Of a DNA stretch of 50,000 bases, positions 36,205-45,877 are shown in pieces. The notes under the pieces were generated by a model. That model did not search any database. It saw only the letters and a list, made by a program, of their open reading frames with translations, and had not been told where the DNA came from. This DNA is from Symbiodinium natans (lineage: Eukaryota > Sar > Dinophyceae > Suessiales > Symbiodiniaceae): the NCBI GenBank assembly GCA_905221605.1, contig CAJNDS010002071.1:132501-182500 (forward strand), given 5' to 3'. Numbering within the stretch: the stretch's first letter is position 1; each line of letters begins with the position of its first letter. The translations under genes and the position numbers were made by a program.

Positions 36205-36570
36205 CGCTGGTACCTGTATCCCTGCGGGGTGAAGTAGGGGACGTGAAGCTCCGACACCTGTATCCACGGAGTCGAAACAGTGAAGTAAGGGACGTGAAGC
36301 TCCGGTACCTGTATCCCTTCGGGACCAAAACAGTGAAGTGAGGCACGTGAAGCTCCGGTACCTGTATCCCTTCGGGAAGGTTTGAGCAGCAAAGATCTCC
36401 ACTCTGTATTCCCTGCAGGCATCGAAAACCCTCCACTCTGCGGTTCCTGCTTAAAGGATCCGGGCAGCAAAGATCTCCAACCCATTCCCTGTAGACAGCG
36501 AAGCCCTCCATCCTGCACTTGCTGTGTTTGGAGGATACGGGCAGCAAAGATCTCCGCTCTGTATTCCCTG
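36205..36570. repeat. Two short tandem-repeat families inside the element
   Basis: Family A (about 54-57 bp, 36205-36375): (C)GGTACCTGTATCCCTTCGGG with GTGAAGT...GACGTGAAGCTCC, four copies. Family B (67-88 bp, 36386-36570): GCAGCAAAGATCTCC...TATTCCCTG...GGATCCGG, three copies starting near 36386, 36474 and 36541. Confidence 0.85.
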
Positions 36571-36837
36571 TTGGTCCATGACAAACGTCAGGTCTCAATC
36601 CTAAACCCTAGGGTTAGCGAAGCCCCCCAGCGTGCTATGCTGCACGCAGTCATCAAGTCGACGATGACTGTGTCCACCCTCCAATAACTCCTGAGTGAAA
36701 GCGATGGAACGTCATAGGTGTAGTCTCGCCTTGGCCATGCTATTCCCTGACGTCTGGGTGGAAAATCCACACTATCCCAAAACCAATCTGCGACAAACTC
36801 CGGTGTTACTTGATGGCTCCCTGCTGCACGCGCCTAA

Positions 36838-37195
36838 CGCGATGGGTATTCTCCTTGCTCCCAAACCTTGACTCGATGACTATTCCTTGCTCCCAAACCT
36901 TGACTCGATGACTATCCCTGCTCCCAAACCTTGACTCGATGGATGTCCCTTGCTCCCAAATCTTGACTCGATGGCTATCCCTGCTCCCACATCCTGACTC
37001 GATGGATTTCCCTTGCTCCCACATCCTGACTCGATGGGTTTCCCTTGCTCCCAAATCTTGACTCGATGGCTATCCCTGCTCCCACATCCTGACTCGATGG
37101 ATTTCCCTTGCTCCCACATCCTGACTCGATAGCTTTCCCTTGCTCCCACATCCTGACTCGATGGGTTTCCCTTGCTCCCAAATCTTGACTCTATG
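36838..37195. repeat. 31/32-bp minisatellite in the retrotransposon
   Basis: About eleven units of TGACTCGATGGNTNTCCC(T)TGCTCCCANATCC. Two unit lengths (31 with CTATCCCTGC, 32 with TTTCCCTTGC) recur in a higher-order order. On the sense strand it reads as MWEQG...IESGCGS repeats. Confidence 0.95.
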
Positions 37196-38363
37196 GCAAT
37201 CACACATTTTCCTTGCACATATACTCCCGATATGCAAAATTCCGCCACAAATCGTACATGAGGAGCCCGCACTATCCCCCCGACAAGCAAGACTTGATGA
37301 TATCGCCACTCTTCTATCTTCGCTAGCTTGTCCCTGTCATCCGTCCGCCTGTTTCGATATGCCACTCACTATCCAAGCTTTTATGTCTCTTGGCCACCCG
37401 AGCACGTGGACATTACAACGCGCCTGCCGATGTGTCAATGTGCAGAACCGAGTCCGGGGCCAACCTCCCTGATAACCAAAGCAAACATTATGCACGTAAG
37501 GCATCCGTAGACCGCTCATTCCACGCCACTGCCACACACGCGTCATCATCTTCTTCATGGGCATCTCATCTGTTCGAATCCTATTTATCTCCCCAAGATA
37601 TCCCGTCCGCTCAGGCTTCGCCTCCACTCTATCCCGTCCTTACCCCTGAGAGAGAGGGGTCGCCAAAACGACTCAGGTTACCTCGAGTCCGTCCAGTCGT
37701 ATCCTCGGGCGATCCATGCTTATCGCAGAACTGTCCAGGCTTATCCCAGATGTGTCCCACGCCTGTAAACTGACTATTCCGGCCATCCAGATATATCCCG
37801 AAACTATCCACCCGTATCCCAGAGGCGTCGAAGGTCCCCGATGCCTCAGTTGCGCGCCGTGTTTGTAGTCATCCTTTTCCCGTGCGAGCTTCAAGCCACC
37901 ACCACGCGTGCTGACCGGGCTTCCGCGTCTCGCCGCTCTCAAAAATCAATGCGCCATTCGCCATCTCAGCCTGCATGCCCCGGAATATTCTGGGCCTGTG
38001 AATCTTGATCCAGCTCGCACCTTCATTCCGTCGACGACTTACCTCTCGTTCTTTATTGGTCTCCAGACACCGGGACTGTTCTTTGAAATTTTGGAACACC
38101 CCCCCGCAACCTTGGCCATATCCCTCAGCGAAGCCCTGCTCGAACCCCTTTCCCTAGATACCCCCCGTTCGATCTGGGCGAGCTGCGTAACGAAATCCTC
38201 AGTGGAATCAGTCGTTTGCTGATTGCTGGGCGGGACAAGCGCTGCAATGAGATCACCCTCTGGATTAGGATGAAGACGTTCCCTATCCCTGTTCGCGGCG
38301 CAGCGTTCTCTGACATCTGTATAGTCTATAATCCGAGCGGATACGGCATACTCCCGGATAGCC

Positions 38364-39287
38364 TCAGGGTTGCGGCCCGCCCCTGGCAGAGAGATGCCGC
38401 GCTTCCATGTACTGGTGGTTCTGCTCCGCCCTCCATTCCTCTATCCTTTGCTTGATCCTATCATAGAACCATGAGTGGGTTTTACCTTCTGCCGGTCTCT
38501 TCCTCCAGGCCTCGATGTCATGATTCAAGAATGAAAGGCGCCGCACCTTACTACGCAGAATTTCCCCCAGTTGCTCATCGGACCATGTGCTTCGCCCTGT
38601 CACTTCAACCCGCACGCGCACGATATCCCATTTGTCCATGAAAACGTCCAACATACTTACCTCGCATTGACCTGGGCACATCTCACACGCAGTACTCGAC
38701 AAGGCCTCGTTCAACACCTCCTGCTCCTTATCGGGAGAAACGCTGTAAAATCTAACCACCATGCTTAGCAGCCTCATAGCCGACATTGTCTCTCGCACAG
38801 CCGTTCGCTTGAACATCTCCCCCAGCACTTTATTGGCAAGATTCGTCGATTTGATCATATTCCGCAGCCCTTCCCACAGCTTGTTTTCCAAAGCCGCATA
38901 CTTCAATGGTCTATCCAATTCGCTTTCACTCATATCCCTCACATGCAGAATCGTGGAGTATCCGTACTCCCCGTCGTAAACGTACGCGCTTTTCACCGCC
39001 CGGGCCACCTCCCCAAGCCACGTGTGTAGATTCGCCGGATTGGGCTCCTCAGGAAGGATCATATCAAAGCACTTGTGTACTATTCCTAGATACTCCCGTC
39101 GTCTCAACTCAGGATCAACGCCACCATGACCGTCTCCACACTGTAGTGTCTGACGTATTCTACGCTGCTCTTCGCACCTCTTTTCCACTTCAGCTACTCC
39201 TGAGCCGCGCGTTCTCGTTTTAGAGCTGCTCGATTCTTCTCTGCGTTTGGGTTTTATATTCCCTCCGTTCGCCCTTGTCCACCGCAT
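38364..39287 (-). CDS. Gag capsid-like open frame
   Basis: A 307-codon sense-strand frame starting at an ATG. The N-terminus is basic (NIKPKRREESSSSKTRTRG). The middle is helical with a Gag-capsid look: NLHTWLGEVARAVKSAYVYD, then LENKLWEGLRNMIKSTNLAN and RETMSAMRLLSMVVRFYSV, alternating hydrophobic and charged residues with a conserved-type Trp. A CEMCPGQC stretch is not a standard CX2CX4HX4C zinc knuckle. The C-terminal part is helical and charged (DRIKQRIEEWRAEQNH). The assignment rests on its position in the element and the helical pattern; I cannot confirm a family. Confidence 0.6.
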   Translation of the reverse strand: MRWTRANGGNIKPKRREESSSSKTRTRGSGVAEVEKRCEEQRRIRQTLQCGDGHGGVDPELRRREYLGIVHKCFDMILPEEPNPANLHTWLGEVARAVKSAYVYDGEYGYSTILHVRDMSESELDRPLKYAALENKLWEGLRNMIKSTNLANKVLGEMFKRTAVRETMSAMRLLSMVVRFYSVSPDKEQEVLNEALSSTACEMCPGQCEVSMLDVFMDKWDIVRVRVEVTGRSTWSDEQLGEILRSKVRRLSFLNHDIEAWRKRPAEGKTHSWFYDRIKQRIEEWRAEQNHQYMEARHLSARGGPQP

Positions 39288-39353
39288 TCTCGTTTTGCAT
39301 ATTCACGATCGATTCACGCATCTCCTGAACCATGACCTCCAACTCTTTGATCT

Positions 39354-41205
39354 TTACGGATGCAACGAAAGTTTTGCGTCCTTCGCCTGCTGAAAATGCA
39401 CACGCCGAGGCACCTTGGCTATCTCCGCGACATTTGCTTCTACTCCATCAATCCTCCCAGCGATCCTGCCACATGTCCTCCGCGCCCCATCGTCAGCGCA
39501 AGTGTTGTCAGGTCTATCAGTGCTCCTCGCGATATTCCCGCGGTCCCGACTACTGTATTCTACCACGCGTAACCTATCCCTCAGCTGCTTGTTCTCGTCC
39601 ATGATTTCCGCATATTCCTTGCCCATCTTCTCAATCAGCTTTTCCATGGCATCAACTCTCCCCTTCACGGTGCCTATATCACTCGTCATCCCATTGACAC
39701 TCTTTCATGAATCTGTTGCAGAGGCTCCGCGATGTTCTTCGACATCGATAAATCCATCGTCCCTTTCATTCGCTTGAGTTCGTCCGCGACAAACCTCACT
39801 CGAAACCTCATCCTGTCAACGCTTTTCGCTATCCCTTTAAACTCGTCCCGTTCAACATGATTGGCGCTTTCGCTCGCCTCTCCACGCTCGTGGCCCAACG
39901 GTTCCACAGCCTTTGCCAACTCCTCCCTAATCCAGCTCCGTAGATCCCGAATGCTATCATTCAATTGCCGTTGCACATTGCGTTCGTTGGGTTATGGACT
40001 TCTCTTCAACCTCATCCAGTCTATCGTTGATCCTCCTGAGCCCACCCCGTATCTCGTCATTCATCTCCGTGGTCGCGTTCTTGATGTCAATAGTCACTCC
40101 TTCTATTGCATCAACTCTGCCCTCACATCCTTCATATTCCGATATTCCATTTCCCCTTGCGGCGGCATCATCTGATATCCCGTTCGGGGGTCGTGGGGGA
40201 GGGGTGCTTATCGAAAATTCTGCGCCACCCATATTCCCCAGCCCTATCCCATCGCCACCACGTCGAGGCCTCAACCGCCCAGGAAACTCTCCATCAAGAC
40301 CTTGAGGATCCTCTACGCGTCGATCGGTGCCATCAAGGCTTTGAGGATCCTCTATCCGTCGATCGATGCCATCATGACCTTGAGGATCCGCTGCATGTCG
40401 ATCTCGCTGACCGTGTCCCCAGCATGAACCACGTCGATCATCAAACTCCAACGCGCGTCCATGGCCATCATGCCTGATATTCCCGGACACTTTAGCGCTT
40501 CCAGCACGCCCATTCCTGTCATCTCCCAACTGACGTTCCTGATCGTTCAGCCTTGTACTCCCAAGTACTTCACCTGCTCCGCGTAGCTCCCCGAAATCAT
40601 CAACTGACTCCTCCGCAGATATATCCCTCAACCCGGTTCGCTGTGAAGTGGATCGCCCAACGATCGTGCAAGTCCAGGCCCCTGCGCATATTCCTGGTCA
40701 CCAAGTGCGTCGCCCGCTAATCGTTCACATTCGTATCCCTGCGCAAATCCACGGTCACCTGTCCTCATATTCCCATATACCTCAGCGCCTCCAGCGTTGT
40801 CATGTCTGCCCTTTCCCAAGTGACGTCCATGATCACCAGGCTTCATATTCCCAAGCACTTCCTTGTGATCTGACGGACAACCGGCAACTCCTCTGATATC
40901 CCAACGTTCTGCCATTACCCCAGGTCCTGAAATCATCGTGCTCGCCTCCTCTGATAGCCCAGCATTATCCGATCTCCGAGCATATCCCAAGCCGCTGCGT
41001 CCACAACGCGAGTCCTCCTGGAAGCCGTCTCCGCAAACATATATCCCTCGACAACCCTACCACAATTCCCATCCTCATCTCCAGCGCGTTCATCGTATAA
41101 TCCGTTCCCTACTCCTGCGGGGGTGCGTCCACCCCCCACATAGCTAGCCCGATCCAAATCCACATATTCCTCTCTTGCCCGCTCGTCGTTCCACAAGTCC
41201 GTCAT
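39354..41205 (-). pseudogene. N-terminal Gag-like region, broken into five frames
   Basis: Starting from an ATG at 41205, 67 bases inside the 5' LTR, sense-strand coding continues through overlapping open segments in different frames: 41205-40933, 40990-40628, 40631-39957, 39976-39686 and 39689-39354. Overlaps are 4-58 bases. The 39976-39354 segments are coiled-coil-like (SIRDLRSWIREELAKAVEPL, VDAMEKLIEKMGKEYAEIMD), and the middle holds 13-residue repeats (DPQGLDG-TDRRVE) encoded by 39-bp units at 40291-40407. This looks like one Gag gene disrupted by indels, though programmed frameshifting or introns cannot be excluded. Confidence 0.55.
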
Positions 41206-41219
41206 GACGTTGAACTATC

Positions 41220-41271
41220 GCCGCCTCGCCTTCGGCTCAGTCGGTACAGAAACTACAAGGCTCTTAACCTG
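41220..41271 (-). promoter_or_regulatory. Primer binding site: half tRNA-Lys(CUU)
   Basis: The plus strand next to the 5' LTR reads CAAGGCTCTTAACCTG, identical to the anticodon arm of plant-type tRNA-Lys(CUU) (recalled) through about nucleotide 41. Further out CGCCTTCGGCTCAGTCGGTA matches its 5' acceptor strand and D arm with one extra base. The primer 3' end would therefore lie in the anticodon stem, as with the initiator-Met half used by Drosophila copia and yeast Ty5. Confidence 0.8.
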
Positions 41272-42063
41272 TGCGATGCGTCCGAAAACGCAACCGTCGA
41301 AGAACTGGAAAACTGTGTCCACTCTTCCGGTTGATCAGACCCAAGTAGACTAGGAAGGTGGTATATACAGTTGTAAGGTGTTAAGTTGCTCCAGAAGCAG
41401 CAGTATCCCTGCCAACGGGGAACACAAGGCAGCTAGCCAAGTATTCCTAAGCCACTCCCGACGTCGACTATCGGAAGGATCCCTAGAGTTGCTATCTCCA
41501 GGGGGTTGGTGGCCTATTGTCCAGATGTATCCGCTAGCCGTCCGACCGCACGTTGTACACCTGACAAGATATCCACCTGAACACTCACCTATCCCCAGTG
41601 TCCTCTAGCCGTCCGACTGCGAGTTGCAAAGGGTCTAGGAAAGTATCCCAAAGGTTAGGGCAAGGATCTATCCCTCAGCACACAACACCCTTTTCAGCTC
41701 CTCTAACCGTCCGGCTGCGAGTTGGCTGTCCAGGTTCGTGATGTCCAAGGAATCTATCCACAGGGGGCAAAAATGAAACTGTACAGGCTGGGCGCAGCTA
41801 TGCAGTGAATATCAACAAAAGGAAGAAAGAAAGAAAGGTGAACGAATGTACAGTGTGCTTGTGTTGCTGTCACGTTGCCCTGCAAGCCAAGACAGCAACA
41901 GCACACGAAACTCTATCCTGGCTCCTCCGTCTATCCAACAGCTTCGCGCACTATTCCGGCTCGTCCGCGAGGAAGTCGAAGCATATCCCAGGCCCAGCCC
42001 AAAATCAACTGACATCAAAATATCTGCACCCCCGAATACACCTCAAAAACGTGGTGCGAAACA
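41272..42063 (-). repeat. 5' LTR (792 bp)
   Basis: The same sequence as the left LTR with about 2 percent substitutions and 42 extra bases (about 41478-41519: GATCCCTAGAG...GGCCTATTG). Confidence 0.95.
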
Positions 42064-42070
42064 GTCTTTG
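42064..42070. repeat. Target-site duplication, right (GTCTTTG)
   Basis: Matches 33714-33720 exactly. Confidence 0.85.
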
Positions 42071-43800
42071 CCTCTCACACGTGCAAGCAACAAGCGCTAA
42101 TGACGAAAGTCTTGTGCTGCAGAAACAAGCGGTCCTTAGCGCTGCCTTCAACAAATCTGCGGGACCAACACGCCCGGCCTTACAAGCAAACGACAGGAAA
42201 GTGCACAGCTGTGCACAGCTGTAGCTTACTTGTAGCTTTTAGCTCATCCTGGCATCCTGTTCAAGTTCACGTTGCCACGGGTCCCCAACGTGTTAAACGG
42301 AGCCTCATGCCATTGCATACTATTGCACTATGCCTGCATTGACGTGCCAGGTCTCAGCTCTCCCAAGTCTCCCGCTGAACCGGCACCAACAGCGCCCGAA
42401 ATAGCCGAGAAGTATGAAGATACAACGGATCCAGCCTGCCATATTCAACCAGCCTCTATGAGCCTGCGTGCTTTGCTTCGCATGAGGTTCGGTCTGCATG
42501 TTCATGCGTGTGCGGTGTCTTTACCAGCAGATCTGCTTCCTGCTGGGCTGCTAGTACAGTACGACACACCTGGTTGAAACTTACACTTTGTAGGCCGCGA
42601 TGTAAACAATCAGGTCACTACCAAGCCTCATTGCTGCCTTCGCTGATGCGCCTTGGCAAAGTCCAAGGCACAGTTGCACAGTCTCTCTCCAACAATTCAG
42701 CACAATTTTGCACATCTTTCGCAATTGAATCAGATGTTGAGAAGTACGAGCCAAATCCGGTCCCATCATGTCCCATCCCTGAACCCTGAACCCTGAATCA
42801 TTTGAGAAAGACTTGCTACATCTTGCTACATCTTGCTACAAGTACGCGGTGGACAGGTGTCCCTGCGACAGTGTGTCGCCGTTGGCGGCTGTCCTGTAGC
42901 GGTCTCGGCTTTCGAACGAGCAGAGCCATGAATGCCATGAATCATGAAGTTGGAACCCATTGGAACCTTCCAATACCTTTTCTCAGATCTTTGGCATTGT
43001 CACCAGCTCTTCTCGAGAGATATGCCTATGCAAAAATGCCGAAGTAGCTTCTGCTCCTGCCCGGGTGCATGGCTACGCTGGCATGGGCTGCTAACTGCAA
43101 TGTGCTTGCAGCATCTTAGCTTGGGCAGTGCCCACGTTTCAGAGCATACAAGAGAAGCAGGCTCTTCACCCTTCTGTTCAGGAACTCGACTCTGCTGTTG
43201 TTGCTCATGTTGCTCCGTTGTCTTCTGTGTGGTGGGTTGAGCTCCTCAAGACACTGAAGCTTGTACCATGCGCATGACCTTGGAAATGTCAGGCTACTTT
43301 GGCTGCCGCGTCGCAAACCAGTGGCTGATCTCCAAAGTGCATGCATACGGTGGGGGCCAAAAAGGGTCCCAGGAAAAAAGTCTTAGTACCAAACAAAGTA
43401 GGTCGCAGGTGCCAACTCCCTTCCATGCTCCCAAACTCACGTTGGAAATCACTGCGAAATTTCGGCACGGACACGTTCTGTTAAATGAAAGAAGACCATT
43501 CTATCGGATACTGAAGCATGTGTGCGCTGAGGACTGTGCATCTCTGATATCTTGATACGGCGTATAGATGCGCATAGTGAAGCTATGTGAATCTGCACGG
43601 TGCCTTTTTGCAGAGAGCTGCACCTTTCGAGGGGGTTCATAGACTCCCAGTCCCAAGACAACTGTCGGCCCAGCAAACCTAGCATTAGTGCTTTGTCACA
43701 TCCAACGACTCTGGCTTTACAGGACAACACGAGTTGTGCAAAGAGCGGCCGACACCGACTGATGTGGAGGCTGACACGCCAACAGAAGAGTCTGCGGTGC
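42071..43800. other. No assembled gene; short repeats
   Basis: Contains CCCTGAACCCTGAACCCTGAA at about 42778 and three tandem copies of CTTGCTACAT at about 42812-42840. A plus-strand frame at 43720-43860 (VEADTPTEESAVRQSNVEQD) follows TACAG|GA and is protein-like, but it overlaps the better-looking minus frame just downstream. Confidence 0.35.
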
Positions 43801-43801
43801 G

Positions 43802-44029
43802 TCAATCAAATGTGGAACAAGACGCGGCTCCACTTTGTGCAGCAACCAAATCTCTAATGGTAGTTACTTGGTCCAATAGGTCATCACATGCTTTGATGTT
43901 AACATCGCTCATCGTCACAATGTTTGTCAGCCACTGGCAGGGCGTTTTGCCCTCATGGAGGCATGGCGACCCCATCCACGCCCGCTCCTCTGAACGCTGA
44001 CGCATCAGTCCGAGGGCACCACCAGTCAC
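43802..44029 (-). CDS. Candidate exon, unknown protein
   Basis: The minus strand is open to a TGA at 43802 and reads QWLTNIVTMSDVNIKACDDL, then LDQVTTIRDLVAAQSGA. It is acidic and helical, on the same strand as the SUMO and RING genes. The 5' boundary is unclear (GCCAG|TGG lacks the usual G). Not recognised. Confidence 0.4.
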   Translation of the reverse strand: MTGGALGLMRQRSEERAWMGSPCLHEGKTPCQWLTNIVTMSDVNIKACDDLLDQVTTIRDLVAAQSGAASCSTFD

Positions 44030-44484
44030 CAGTCAAAGCAATCTCTTCCTATGCCCAGGAACACCCTCAAACTTGCTATCAACGCTCTGAAACTGCCATG
44101 GCGGGCCAAACTGGACTGAACTGGCCAGCGCCATGCGATCAGGGAGTCACTCAGCCAAAACTGCCAGCTTCTTCAGCGACCACCTGGTTTCGCAGGGATT
44201 TGTTTGTACTCCATGTTCGTGGCTCTGATGACTTGACTGCCACATCAGATGCTGTGACAACTGAGCTTTCTCTGTCACCCTACAGACACAGTTTTGCAGC
44301 CCAGATCAGAACGTGACGACTCTATGACTTGCCTCGGCCCGGGCCTAGGGTGTTCAAATCTTCCCATAGGAACAACCCCTCCCAACAGAACCCCACTACC
44401 ATTGCATGCACCGTGTCACCCGTGTCACCCGTTCATTTTTGAGCTTGGCATGGAAAGCAACATTGTCATGCGACGGGAGTGAGG

Positions 44485-45646
44485 TCAGCTGGCGTGACAA
44501 CATTCATACCATGTAAAGGAAGCGATGTCGGGCTGCCCCCCTTCCGCTATAACGGCACTCTGCCACCAAGCCAAACTGTTCGCTGCTACTGCCGGGATGC
44601 GTGCACACAAGTGCGCATGTCGAACGGGCGCACAGGTATATCTAGAGCTCCCGGTCAAGCACTCGGTCTTGGAAAGTTTCAGATTCAGGCAATCAAGGCT
44701 ATGCCCGGAAGCTGAAAACAAGACACCTCCACTGTCTTACTGAAGCCGCACAAGCCAAAACCCGGCCGTGATTCAATTCATGAAGCAGCAAGCCAGTACA
44801 GCTGCCTGTCTGACAGCTGCGTATCTATGTTAGCTACTAATATGATGCTCAAGGTGCGGTAAAAATTTCCATGAATGCAAGATGACGCAATCGCATCCGT
44901 CAACTCGTCGCCTGTCTGCTCCATGGCCACATCAATCAAATCCTCATCCTGCATGTGTGCGACTTGTTCCCACGAAGGGAAGCCAAGACCACAAGACACC
45001 AAACAATCACATACATGCACAATAGGCTCTCCTCGAGTCCGAGCTTTTCTGCTGTGTCATCGGCCGCAATGCGCTCTCCATCCACCATGAACCGCACCTA
45101 GTGGCAAAGTGACCGCAGAGCTGCTTAGGATGCAAGTTGGCGAATCACCCATGGGGCAAATCTCCTGCTTTGCCGTGCCTGGGATGCTTGCAGGCCCAGG
45201 CGGCTGCAGTAGGCATCCATAAGCTTCCTGGAAACAATTTCAAACTGGAAGCCCGACTGGCAGGTCACCTGGAGCAGACTGCGCCTCAACGGAGTTGTCT
45301 TCTTGATCTTGAACTGGACCTCCCCGCCGCCAGATTGCGAAATAAGGCACCGAAGTCATGAACGACAAGCACATGGGGCCTCACTGCCTTGCTGGTCCTT
45401 CACCTCAGCAGGATGGCAAAAAACAAAGCAAACAATTCCCTACTATTCCCTCGACCATCACTTAAGAAGCTCTTGGCAAATATACCCTTTTTGGCATGTC
45501 AAACATGTTCGCACCTTCAGCTGGATGTGCTGCGGGGCCTCGGCTGCCTGCCCAACTTTGCCCAACTTCGCCCAACTTTGTTGGATTCAACGTACTGGAA
45601 GCAACGTGCTTAAAGCTGATCATGTCTCGCTCCTGGCCTCAGCCAT
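44485..45646 (-). CDS. SUMO: SUMO (small ubiquitin-like modifier), 8 exons
   Basis: Exons: 45646-45638, 45547-45515, 45403-45380, 45319-45285, 45227-45179, 45097-45032, 44948-44912 and 44540-44485 (TGA). The 309 coding bases are in phase and give 102 residues. The protein starts MAEAAEAPQHIQLKVKDQ, continues VQFKIKKTTPLRKLMDAYCS, then VRFMVDGERIAADDTAEKLG and DEDLIDVAMEQTGG. These match the SUMO beta-grasp fold in order: HINLKV strand, FKIK-TT-L-KLM-AYC helix, RFLFDG strand, and EDVIEV-EQTGG end. The mature form ends at Gly86, and a 16-residue tail would be removed by a SUMO protease. Introns are 90, 111, 60, 57, 81, 83 and 371 nt with donors GC, GT, GC, GC, GC, GA, GC and AG|G acceptors. The last exon is the least certain; it restores the diglycine. 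SUMO is attached to target lysines by the E1, Ubc9 and E3 enzymes. Confidence 0.92.
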
Positions 45647-45658
45647 GTTGGAAGAAGA

Positions 45659-45672
45659 CCTGAACAAAAGGC
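45659..45672 (-). promoter_or_regulatory. Likely trans-splice acceptor of SUMO
   Basis: CTTTTGTTCAG|G ends 13 bases upstream of the SUMO ATG. Dinoflagellate mRNAs receive a spliced leader at such AG sites. The pyrimidine tract and short distance make this the best acceptor. Confidence 0.5.
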
Positions 45673-45877
45673 ACGCTTCCTGGTGCTCGCCTTAAACACG
45701 TGGCCATGTTTTTCGCGCACCCGAGGAAACATCAAATATGGCCTTTGCTTGTGCGAGAACGGATGGGAAGACTTGGACGGGGATGGCTTCAGAAACCGTG
45801 GAGAATATCGGCTGTACAGGAGACCTTCACGCAGAAAGCACTCATGCCACGAGCATTTTCATGATCACGAAATGCCC

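Larger units (their letters stand above)
34479..38360 (-). other. Element interior without recognisable pol
   Basis: About 3.9 kb where pol would be expected. Sense-strand frames are under about 220 codons and largely repeat-derived. None shows YxDD, DDE spacing or an HHCC zinc finger. It contains two tandem-repeat families (36205-36570 and 36838-37195). Confidence 0.6.
33721..42063 (-). mobile_element. Complete LTR retrotransposon (8343 bp), Gag-only, copia-like priming
   Basis: Direct repeats at 33721-34470 and 41272-42063, each starting TG and ending CA, are flanked by GTCTTTG duplications. Reading on the minus strand, the 5' LTR is the right copy. It is followed by a primer binding site complementary to a tRNA-Lys(CUU) 5' half, then Gag-like frames, a long non-coding part with minisatellites, a poly-G tract and the 3' LTR. 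The LTRs differ at roughly 2 percent of positions plus one 42-bp indel, so the insertion is fairly young. No protease, integrase, reverse transcriptase (no YxDD) or RNase H was seen, so it is probably non-autonomous and depends on a related full element. GGATA and GGAATA words recur throughout its sense strand. Confidence 0.93.

Noticed and set aside
36838-37195. CRISPR-like array
   Set aside because: Units are contiguous 31-32 bp tandem repeats without unique spacers, in a eukaryotic retrotransposon.
34471-38363. Possible reverse transcriptase or integrase in the element
   Set aside because: No YxDD-type or DDE/HHCC motif could be read in any sense frame. A profile search would be needed to exclude strongly decayed remains.
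38571-40477. Plus-strand frames over the Gag region (up to 123 codons)
   Set aside because: Antisense shadows of the Gag-like frames; Ser/Pro/His-rich, and the element reads on the minus strand.
41211-41271. A functional tRNA-Lys gene on the plus strand
   Set aside because: Only the 5' half up to the anticodon stem is present, with extra bases before the anticodon arm and no T arm. It is a primer binding site.
44778-45020. 80-codon minus frame over the SUMO C-terminus as a complete gene
   Set aside because: It merges an intron, exon 7 and a retained-intron tail. The joined exons explain the SUMO part better.
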